Source: DATHWB01 sp041744795
Lineage (GTDB): Bacteria > Actinomycetota > Acidimicrobiia > Spongiisociales > ZC4RG35
Reading direction: 5' to 3'
DNA length: 9,013 bases
NCBI GenBank assembly: GCA_041744795.1
Contig: JBGTKD010000107.1
Coordinates: 1 to 9,013 of the forward strand
Shown here: piece by piece, positions 1-6,146 of the stretch
Layout of the letters: every line of letters starts with the position of its first letter
Position numbering within the stretch: position 1 is the first letter of the stretch
Notes under the pieces: generated by a model
The model's input: only the letters and a program-made list of their open reading frames with translations
Databases searched by the model: none
Told to the model about the DNA's origin: nothing
Translations under genes and position numbers: made by a program

Positions 1-60
1 TGACAAGGAAGCGTGCGGCAGACCCGGCGTCCACGAACGCCGCTGCTTCTTCTCGCTCAT
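1..60 (-). CDS. Possible 5' end of a transposase-like ORF, cut by the window edge
   Basis: An ATG at 60-58 is preceded on the minus strand by AGGAGAGGTTG, a good ribosome-binding site. It opens a frame of 20 codons that leaves the window, starting MSEKKQRRSWTP. Short basic starts of the form M-x-x-K-x-x-R-R-x-W/F-T-P are common in OrfA-type and related transposases, which is the only basis for the guess. After TP the sequence (GLPHASLS) does not continue in the usual transposase pattern, so the gene may be rearranged or something else. It lies downstream of the NRPS operon on the same strand. The opposite strand has a short open frame here (bases 2-82) that I take as its shadow. Confidence 0.3.
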   Translation of the reverse strand, partial: MSEKKQRRSWTPGLPHASLS

Positions 61-363
61 CAACCTCTCCTCGAGGATCTGAGCGACCATCATCCCAAGC
101 AGAACCGCCCGGGGAAACCGTCAACCACCCACCGGGGTCCGCGTCACCGAGCATCACACTCGGAACCCCACCACTCGACGGGACGCTGCCGGCGCGGCCG
201 AGTACGGAGAGAACACGGGCATCGCAGAACCGCCCGGCGCGAGATCGGCGTCGAACCGACGGTGCTCAAGGCAGCGGGCATCGTCGCTCGAAGTAGCTCG
301 GAGTCGGACCGACAATAGAGGCGAGTCAGCTCACGAGTCGCACCAACCAAGCGAGCCGGGAGG
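61..363. other. Intergenic stretch downstream of the NRPS operon, no convincing gene
   Basis: About 300 bases between the stop of the A-T-C gene (364-366) and the possible transposase start (60). Two open frames exist (plus 13-318 and minus 350-144). Both encode Arg/Pro/Ser-rich sequence of the kind GC-rich DNA gives by chance, with no ribosome-binding site and no recognisable motif. I see no stem-loop followed by a T run, so no intrinsic terminator is called for the operon. The one clear structure is an exact 14-base direct repeat, listed separately. Confidence 0.5.
99..237. repeat. Pair of 14-bp exact direct repeats (99-112 and 224-237)
   Basis: The sequence GCAGAACCGCCCGG occurs at 99-112 and again at 224-237 in the same orientation. 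The flanking bases differ, so the match is exactly 14 bases. Both copies lie in the gene-poor stretch between the operon and the possible transposase fragment. They could be binding sites, a scar of a duplication or insertion, or a chance match in GC-rich sequence. No function is shown by the sequence. Confidence 0.6.
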
Positions 364-3258
364 TTAGAGATTGCCGGTCGCGTAGCGAACGATGTCGGGC
401 AAGAGTCGATCCGCTAGCTTCGGAAGCTCCGTGACGGATGTGACGCAGTCGATGACCAGGCCCCCATCGAGCTGCCGGACGCCCTGGAGTTCGACAGGGA
501 ATCGAGATGGGCCGTCGAAGGCGACACTGGCTTGAGCCCCACCGATCACGACGTCGGGAACATCGACGAGCGTAATCCCGGCCAAAAGAGACGCCCTGAG
601 AACTTCCGGTGCCGCACGTGCGATGTGCACCAGGGACGGGGCGTTTGGCCGCAGCGAAAGAGCTAGCTCTTGCTGGATCACACGAGCGTGATCGTCGTAA
701 GCCATGCCGGAGTCGCCCTGGCTTCGAACACAACGCATCTCGAGCGAGAAGTCAAGCGGATAGAAGTCATCAGACGCATCTACGGTAGACATTGGGATTG
801 CCAAAACAATAGGCTGTTGATCGAACTCGCGATGCAGCGCAAACGACATGGCCGCAACTAGTAGCCCCTGATCCGTGAGGTCCAGGGAACTCGCTAGCGC
901 TCGTATCTCACCAAACTCCTCGGGATCGAAACGAATCCGAGCTCGTATAGTTTCGCGTCGGCTACCGCTCTGATATGGCGGCGAAGCGTCCCGAGTCTGC
1001 CACTCTGAGGTGTAGCGGGCTACAACCGACTCGTCCACCGGCCGGCCGCGAGGAGCCTCGAGTCGGGCCTCGGTCTCGATGTTGTGCCCGTCGGACAGCC
1101 CCTCCAACAGGATGCGCGCCGCTCGGCCGTCGAGTACGACATGATTGTACATCATTGCGAACAACGTCCGAGTCGCCATGATCTGGATCCCGAAGCGGAC
1201 AACCGGTTCACGCCCGCGCGCTGCGCAGTCCATCCATGCAGCGCCCAGAGACTGAATCAAATCCTGACTTGAATCGACGCGAACAACGGGCTCCCAGGCT
1301 TCGGTGGGCGGCGCGTCGTCAATACGCGGTCTGCCACCGCCCGTAACGAGCGAACTGTTGAGGTGAGGAACGCAATCAAGGAGACTACGGATACGTCGTG
1401 TGCAGACAATGGCGGAGGAGCGCCCTTCAACTGTTGCAAATAGGATCTCCGCTTGAAGCCCAGATCGTGCGCGCTGAGTCAACCAGACGCCCAGTTGATC
1501 GTCGGAGACTCGCCCCGGAGAGCGAGGGCCCTCGCTCTCCGCAGGCCGCGTTGTGTCGAATGCTCGCCACGACGACGAGGCTAGGACCTGTCCAACGGTA
1601 AGGCACAGATCGAGTCGGCTCCTACACAATTCGACGACTCTGATCGCCATCGCCGAGCTTCCCCCGAGCTGAGAGAACGTCGCCTCATCCGGGAGTCGTT
1701 CACGCGATAACACGATGCGCCATGCATCGGAGGGGCGGTCGAGGACGACGCTACTCATCTCGGTCAAGCCATGCTGTTCCTGCAGAAGTGCTCGGTCCAC
1801 CTTGCCGCTCCTTGTGTACGGGAGGGCGGTCACAAACTCCAACCTGGTTGGCACTGCGTAGGCTGGCAGACGTTCGGCGAGGTCGTCGCGAACCCGGTCA
1901 TGAATCGACGCTGGCTCCGATGCGTGTAGCTGAATAACTGCGACGAGCGACATACCGGACGCGACGACTAGAACAACGGCTTGTCGAACGCCGTCGAGAA
2001 GACCGATCTCCACTTCGAGCTCGGCGAGATCCAGCCGGTGGCCGGCGACCTTCACCTGTCGATCCGTCCGACCCACGAACTCGAGGTTCCCGTCTGGCAA
2101 CAGCCGCGCCCGATCACCAGTTCGGAAAGCTCGCTCGGGGGTGCCCCTCCCGGCCGCGCCAAAACCTCCTTGATCGCCCCCGACGTAGCCCAGGCCCACA
2201 CACGCGCCGCTGACCACAATTTCGCCCACACCGGCGATCTCGCCCGTTCCGGAAACGTCAAGGCTGATGTTCGAGTTCGCGACTGCTCTTCCAATTGGAA
2301 CCCTGCGACCAGGGTGATCTTCCTGGCCCGTGACTGAGTATGTCGTACAGCAGACAGTCGCCTCCGAAGGACCGTAGCCATTGACAATCAGAAGAGCCGG
2401 TCTGGCGCGCTTTAACGCGGCAACAGCGGAGATTCCAATCGGCTCGACACCGATCAGAAGTGATGCGAGCCTCGGAATCTCCGAACTATTGGCTACCACA
2501 TCGAATACGGGTTCAACGAAAGCAGGCGGGATATAGGCAGCTTCAATACGTCGCTCCGTTAGTTTATCAACGAATACAAAGGGATCTGGAGGCAGATTGG
2601 AGAGAGGAACAAGCGTGCCTCCTGTCGACAGGCAACACCAAAACTCGAACTGGCTCACGTCGAACATGACTCGAGCATGCCAGGCATGCCTTCGTCGCTC
2701 CTGCCAACCTATTGCACGAAAGTGCTGCACGAGATTCAACATATTTTCATGCGAGATCGCAGAGATCTTCGGCGAGCTGGCCGAACCGGACGTCACTGCG
2801 AAATAGAGCGCACCCGAAAAGGAGTTGGATTCTCCGGGGGGGCGAGACGCGAACCAACGCGTCCAGTAGATACGAAGCCGCATTCCACCGACGCTGAGTA
2901 CCTCAGCATGCGCTGTCTCCTCGAGCCAATCAAGTTTGCGATCCGCCTCAACGATTACCACCGCGCCCTGCACCCGGTCGACAAGCGACTCGATCCGAGT
3001 CGGTGGCTCCTCGGGGTCAACCCAGAGGTAAGGTCGCCCAACTAGGGCAGCTCCAAGCGCTCCCAGTGCAGATAGGAGTCCCACGGGAGACACGATCACG
3101 ACGGGCCCGCCCGCTCGCCTTGCTATTGCGCTCACATCGGCCGCGCGGCGAATGAGCTCCTCATAGGTCACGACGATCGTGTCGCTCGCGTAGGCTGGGG
3201 CGCTCGGTTGCTTCTCAGACCAATGAAGAATCCGATCCAAGAGAGTTGTGCCGCTCAC
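364..3258 (-). CDS. NRPS protein with domains A-T-C (adenylation, carrier, terminal condensation)
   Basis: A 964-residue NRPS that would activate an amino acid as the aminoacyl-AMP, load it on its own carrier domain and form a bond through the C-terminal condensation domain. Adenylation domain, about residues 1-490: A3 YFAVTSGSASSPK (152-164, degenerate against TSGSTGxPKG), A4 FDVSQFEFW (199-207), A5 NGYGPSE (293-299), A7 FRTGD (378-382), A8 GRTDRQVKVAGHRLDLAELE (396-415), A10 with catalytic Lys486 in SGKVDR. Carrier domain: FSQLGGSSAMAI, phosphopantetheine on about Ser535. Condensation domain, about 585-950, shorter than the usual 440-450: SDDQLGVW core, and NHVVLDG at 705-711 in place of HHxxxDG with the second, catalytic His kept. 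I chose GTG 3258 because it overlaps the carrier-protein stop as GTGA; a TTG at 3285 is possible. Tentative specificity code D-V-F-Y-L-G-G-V-C-K, which I cannot assign. No thioesterase follows. Confidence 0.93.
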   Translation of the reverse strand: MSGTTLLDRILHWSEKQPSAPAYASDTIVVTYEELIRRAADVSAIARRAGGPVVIVSPVGLLSALGALGAALVGRPYLWVDPEEPPTRIESLVDRVQGAVVIVEADRKLDWLEETAHAEVLSVGGMRLRIYWTRWFASRPPGESNSFSGALYFAVTSGSASSPKISAISHENMLNLVQHFRAIGWQERRRHAWHARVMFDVSQFEFWCCLSTGGTLVPLSNLPPDPFVFVDKLTERRIEAAYIPPAFVEPVFDVVANSSEIPRLASLLIGVEPIGISAVAALKRARPALLIVNGYGPSEATVCCTTYSVTGQEDHPGRRVPIGRAVANSNISLDVSGTGEIAGVGEIVVSGACVGLGYVGGDQGGFGAAGRGTPERAFRTGDRARLLPDGNLEFVGRTDRQVKVAGHRLDLAELEVEIGLLDGVRQAVVLVVASGMSLVAVIQLHASEPASIHDRVRDDLAERLPAYAVPTRLEFVTALPYTRSGKVDRALLQEQHGLTEMSSVVLDRPSDAWRIVLSRERLPDEATFSQLGGSSAMAIRVVELCRSRLDLCLTVGQVLASSSWRAFDTTRPAESEGPRSPGRVSDDQLGVWLTQRARSGLQAEILFATVEGRSSAIVCTRRIRSLLDCVPHLNSSLVTGGGRPRIDDAPPTEAWEPVVRVDSSQDLIQSLGAAWMDCAARGREPVVRFGIQIMATRTLFAMMYNHVVLDGRAARILLEGLSDGHNIETEARLEAPRGRPVDESVVARYTSEWQTRDASPPYQSGSRRETIRARIRFDPEEFGEIRALASSLDLTDQGLLVAAMSFALHREFDQQPIVLAIPMSTVDASDDFYPLDFSLEMRCVRSQGDSGMAYDDHARVIQQELALSLRPNAPSLVHIARAAPEVLRASLLAGITLVDVPDVVIGGAQASVAFDGPSRFPVELQGVRQLDGGLVIDCVTSVTELPKLADRLLPDIVRYATGNL
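1516..1541. repeat. Perfect 26-bp palindrome in the T-C linker of the NRPS gene
   Basis: The half-site CGGAGAGCGAGGG (1516-1528) is followed at once by its exact reverse complement (1529-1541), with GGGCCC at the centre. It encodes part of the Ser/Pro/Gly/Arg-rich linker (around SEGPRSPG) between the carrier and condensation domains. In mRNA it could fold into an 11-bp hairpin with a GGCC loop; as DNA it could form a cruciform. No second copy was found in the window. Confidence 0.9.
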
Positions 3259-3530
3259 GAGTCCGTCACACACCCCGACTCGCAATCGAGAATCGCACGA
3301 ACGAATTCTGAGAGTTGCGGATGCTCAAAGAGCAGACCGACTGGTATCTCGCGGCCGAGACGCTCAGAACAGGCGTCAACCACATCCACGGCCATCAAGG
3401 AGTGTCCGCCCAACGCGAAGAAGTCGCTCTCGTGGCTGAGGTCGTCGACTTGAATAACCGATCGCCAGATCCGTGAGACCAGATCCAGAGTGTCGTTGAG
3501 GCGCTGTACGCCGTCGTGAGAACCTCTCAT
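3255..3530 (-). CDS. Free-standing peptidyl carrier protein (PCP/ACP-like)
   Basis: A 91-residue carrier protein that holds an aminoacyl group as a thioester on a phosphopantetheine arm. The arm attaches to the Ser of DFFALGGHSLMAV (about Ser44), a textbook carrier-protein core motif, and the length is usual for a single carrier domain. A helix II-III pattern (VVDACSERLGREIPVGLLFEHPQLSEFV) follows. The ATG at 3530 overlaps the stop of the upstream adenylation gene as ATGA and has GGAG seven bases upstream, so start and coupling are clear. It is most likely loaded in trans by the upstream stand-alone adenylation enzyme and used as donor or acceptor by the condensation domain of the next protein. 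The operon's own PPTase would activate it. Loading by the second adenylation domain cannot be excluded. Confidence 0.95.
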   Translation of the reverse strand: MRGSHDGVQRLNDTLDLVSRIWRSVIQVDDLSHESDFFALGGHSLMAVDVVDACSERLGREIPVGLLFEHPQLSEFVRAILDCESGCVTDS

Positions 3531-5035
3531 GTGTCGACTCCGTCTATGCCGGCCTCGCGGGAGCGATGTGAGTCCCGCAATAGCGTCTGTGTATCGACCT
3601 TTCCAGCAGCCGACAGGGGCATCTGATCGACTACGCGAATCTGTGGTCGGTGAGAACGCGGGAGCGAACGCGTGACCAACGTGGCGAGCTCCGAGGCATC
3701 GACCGGCCCATCAACCTCGACGAACGCCACAAGTTCCTCTCGATCCGCATCGAGTCGCGCAAGGCCACAATGTACTCTCGAGACTCCCTGGTGACCCTCG
3801 AGAACCTGTTCGATTTCTGCAGGCTCGATGCGGACCCCCCTAATCTGAAGCTGACGGTCAGCGCGTCCCTGAAGAAACAGTCTTCCCGCCGCGTCGAGGT
3901 ATCCAAGGTCTCCTGTCCGATAGGTGCTTTTACCTTCGGTGGATTGTGAGAAGGACCGTCCGGTCGCTATCGGGTCCCGCCAGTATCCGTCCGCAACGCC
4001 TGCGCCACCCAACACGACTTCTCCGACGCCTTCAGCCAAATCAGCGCGGCGCGGGATCCGTTCGATCTCGACTGAGACATTGGCAATTGGAGTGCCGGCG
4101 CAAGCAGCGCCATCCGCCGACAAGACGAGATTCCGAGTGGCGAATACGGTACCCTCAGTGGGGCCGTACAGGTTCCAGAGCTCTTGCCCGGACTTGCGGT
4201 CTGCGTGATCAAGAACGCGCTCCGCTAGTTCCGCTGGCAATGGCTCACCGCCGCAAAGAAGCCGGTCTGCAGCCCAGACTCCGCCAGCGGCTCTCGGATC
4301 ATGCATCAGAAGGCGAAGGAGCGAAGGGGTCGCAAAGAGGTGCGTCACGGGCAGGTCGTCTTGAATACTGGCAGGGTCGAGGGCCGAGAAGATCTTGGCA
4401 CTATCGGGGACGAGCCGGAGAGTCGCCCCACGGCTCAGTGGCCAGATGAGGTCGATGACCGCCGCATCGAACGCTAGCGTGCTGGAACTCAGCCAGACAT
4501 GACTACTCGCCTCGCCCAACATGTCGTCGAGTGCGCTCAGGAGGTTGTCTATTCCGGCCCGTCGCACTGCTACCGCCTTTGGGGCTCCGCTTGACCCCGA
4601 CGTGAACAGTATGTACTGGAGGTGCTCAGTAGGCGAGAACGATACGCAATCGGCTGCTCGCTTCGTGAGCAATTGACCATCTGGGGAGATGCGTGTGATA
4701 TCGAGTGAGCCAAGACCGGGCCGATCGGCGCCGACAACTGCGTGACAGCCTGCCGCATCGAGGCACTGTCTGATTCGTCCGTCCGGCCACGCCGGATCGA
4801 GGGGGAGCCAAGGTACGCCGATCAGATCGAGGGCGAGGATCCACGCTGGTAGAAACCGGTCACGCTCAAGCATTAACCCGACGATTCCATCCAGGTCCTG
4901 TCGACCCGCCACTCGACCCAACTCGTCTGCCAGGGCGAGGAGCTGGCTTGCTGTAACCGGGCCGTCTCGGTCGAGCACGCGCGGACCGTCCCGATCAGCT
5001 CCGATTGATGCCGCGAAGGACGAGTAGATACTCAT
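3527..5035 (-). CDS. Stand-alone NRPS adenylation enzyme
   Basis: A 502-residue amino-acid adenylation enzyme with no fused carrier domain. It makes aminoacyl-AMP and would pass the residue to the adjacent free carrier protein. Motifs in order: A3 YILFTSGSSGAPKAVAV (141-157), A4 FDAAVIDL (189-196), A5 NLYGPTEGT (288-296), A7 YRTGDL (372-377), A8 from GRADRQ to EPAEIE (390-409), A10 SAAGKVD with Lys479. Asp at the start of the pocket (FDA) fits an alpha-amino acid. My hand-aligned code is D-A-I-F-L-G-L-V-F-K, closest in type to codes for aliphatic residues (Ile/Leu/Val), but this is tentative. I chose ATG 5035 because domain homology begins just after it and AAGGGAAG lies about 10 bases upstream. 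The frame is open to a GTG-ATG at 5152, which would add 39 Arg/Ser/Cys-rich residues of no recognised type. Its stop overlaps the carrier-protein start. Confidence 0.93.
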   Translation of the reverse strand: MSIYSSFAASIGADRDGPRVLDRDGPVTASQLLALADELGRVAGRQDLDGIVGLMLERDRFLPAWILALDLIGVPWLPLDPAWPDGRIRQCLDAAGCHAVVGADRPGLGSLDITRISPDGQLLTKRAADCVSFSPTEHLQYILFTSGSSGAPKAVAVRRAGIDNLLSALDDMLGEASSHVWLSSSTLAFDAAVIDLIWPLSRGATLRLVPDSAKIFSALDPASIQDDLPVTHLFATPSLLRLLMHDPRAAGGVWAADRLLCGGEPLPAELAERVLDHADRKSGQELWNLYGPTEGTVFATRNLVLSADGAACAGTPIANVSVEIERIPRRADLAEGVGEVVLGGAGVADGYWRDPIATGRSFSQSTEGKSTYRTGDLGYLDAAGRLFLQGRADRQLQIRGVRIEPAEIEQVLEGHQGVSRVHCGLARLDADREELVAFVEVDGPVDASELATLVTRSLPRSHRPQIRVVDQMPLSAAGKVDTQTLLRDSHRSREAGIDGVDT

Positions 5036-5510
5036 ATCCAGCCGGCTTCCCTTGCACGATCGACATAGACTCCGATCGCTCGACCCGACCGGGTCCGGAC
5101 AAGAACGCTGGATGAACCGCTGGAAACCAGCCCTCAACGCCTTCGCCATCACCTTCGAAGGGAGACTCTTCTAGATTCGAGCAACCGACAACAACGATGA
5201 ACCGGCCAGACCAGATCCACCCTTATTCAGACAGTCCCGCACGAGCATGAACTCGAGGTCCAACGAACCCACCGCCCACAGTGGAGATTTGGTAGCCGCC
5301 GTCGCTGCCCTGAGCACCCTCACGCGTCGAATCGCTTCCGATCCGAGCGTCGACCCAAGCGCACCGGTGGCAAGGCTCTTAAGGGGTTCTGTGGAGACCT
5401 CCGTGATGTTCTCCTTGGGTACGACTCAGCCCGCTCCTGAAGTTGGTGAAACTAGAGTCTCTCGCCGGTTCAATTCCTGCGAGATCCCTTTCGCAACAAC
5501 TTGCACTAGA
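5036..5510. other. Gap between the tailoring genes and the NRPS genes
   Basis: The largest stretch in the operon without a recognised gene (475 bases). It holds the doubtful small minus-strand frame at 5171-5518 (separate entry). Nearer the adenylation gene are two small inverted repeats: CGATCG at 5057-5062 and 5073-5078, a potential stem with a 10-base loop just upstream of the ATG at 5035, and GACCC/GGGTC at 5082-5095. An internal promoter for the NRPS genes could lie here, but I find no convincing -35/-10 pair. A tRNA-like T-arm at 5460-5484 has no cloverleaf to go with it. Confidence 0.5.
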
Positions 5511-5518
5511 TCAATCAT
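5171..5518 (-). other. Doubtful small ORF, interrupted by an in-frame TGA
   Basis: An ATG at 5518 overlaps the end of the phosphatase gene and opens a 30-codon frame (MIDLVQVVAKGISQELNRRE...) ending in TGA at 5428-5426. The same frame then stays open for 84 sense codons to TAG at 5173-5171. Its product is protein-like (around ITEVSTEPLKSLATGALGS and SPLWAVGSLDLEFMLVRDC), and by hand count about two thirds of its codons end in G or C, like the neighbouring genes. AAGGAG lies at 5416-5411 just after the TGA, but no ATG, GTG or TTG follows at a usable distance. It could be a short protein of 30 residues, a gene of about 114 residues broken by a nonsense mutation, or chance. I recognise no family. 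Confidence 0.25.
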
Positions 5519-6134
5519 CGACCAGATCCCCAGGAGTTAGATGTGCGCAGTCATTAAATCGCCGCAGCCGCCAGCTGGTAGCACCGCCTGCGGACCGACC
5601 GTATTCCCACTCTGTGATCGAAGTGTACGTCGGCTCGGCCGCGATATGCCTAGAGCCCGTCAGTCCAAGCGCGGCAAACATCGATCTAATGACCCCAGAG
5701 TGTGTGACGATGAGGACGGTTTTTCCCAGCCAGTCATCAGCGCTGGCTTCGAAGAACTCCCCGACTCGTGCTGTCAACATAGCCTTCGACTCGCGGCCCG
5801 CTGGGGCAGCCTCACCACGTGCGATCGGCTTGCCGTCTTCGATATCAGCAGGATGTTTCTCGCAAAGGCGACAGTCATGTAGGTGATGGCAGTTGGAGAG
5901 ATCCCGGCCGACTATCGCTGCTGTCTCCATCGCTCGGCGCATGCGGCTCGAGACCAGGATGTCGGGCGCGCTTAACCAGTCGTCCCGTCTGATTCGTCCT
6001 GAAACTAGCTCTGCTTGCCGCACCCCCCGCTCCGACAGGCCCCTGCAACCCGCATGCCCTCCCCAGGTCCCGTCTACGCCGCACCAGCCTTCTCCGTGAC
6101 GGAGGGTGAGAATCCTCGCCACCTCGCTAGACAC
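5511..6134 (-). CDS. Histidine phosphatase superfamily protein (phosphoglycerate mutase-like)
   Basis: A 207-residue branch-1 histidine phosphatase, the family that removes phosphate from small molecules or proteins through a phosphohistidine. The nucleophile motif is LRHGE (residues 11-15, His13). SSRMRRAMETA (62-72) carries the second phosphate-binding Arg, LCEKHPADIEDG (90-101) matches the usual acidic region, and VTHSGVIR (143-150) supplies the second catalytic His145. All key residues of the family are present, so it should be active. The GTG at 6134 has GGGAG six bases upstream and lies 12 bases after the kinase stop. Adjacency to a kinase-like gene suggests that the two act on the same compound, one adding and one removing phosphate. 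Its substrate cannot be read from the sequence; a housekeeping role (alpha-ribazole phosphatase or phosphoserine phosphatase type) is possible but less likely inside this operon. Confidence 0.88.
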   Translation of the reverse strand: MSSEVARILTLRHGEGWCGVDGTWGGHAGCRGLSERGVRQAELVSGRIRRDDWLSAPDILVSSRMRRAMETAAIVGRDLSNCHHLHDCRLCEKHPADIEDGKPIARGEAAPAGRESKAMLTARVGEFFEASADDWLGKTVLIVTHSGVIRSMFAALGLTGSRHIAAEPTYTSITEWEYGRSAGGATSWRLRRFNDCAHLTPGDLVDD

Positions 6135-6146
6135 GCTTAGCTCCCA

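Noticed and set aside
13..318. Plus-strand ORF of 101 codons.
   Set aside because: The product is dominated by Arg, His, Pro and Ser with no motif or ribosome site, as expected from GC-rich non-coding sequence.
144..350. Minus-strand ORF of 68 codons downstream of the NRPS gene.
   Set aside because: TTG start without a ribosome site, Arg-rich second half and no family resemblance. Treated as chance.
658..671. A 14-bp perfect palindrome, AAGAGCTAGCTCTT, inside the C domain coding region.
   Set aside because: A palindrome of this length is expected about once in 9 kb by chance, unlike the 26-bp one at 1516-1541.
5036..5152. N-terminal extension of 39 residues on the stand-alone adenylation enzyme, from a GTG-ATG pair.
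   Set aside because: The added sequence is Arg/Ser/Cys-rich and unlike any A-domain start, and AAGG is too close to the start codons. ATG 5035 gives a normal-length enzyme.
5460..5484. A tRNA T-arm-like hairpin on the plus strand (TCTCGC ... GGTTCAATTCC ... GCGAGA).
   Set aside because: As a 5-bp T-stem it has a mismatch, and no acceptor stem, D-arm or anticodon arm can be drawn at the right distance upstream. It could be a leftover of a tRNA 3' end at an integration site, but nothing else supports that.
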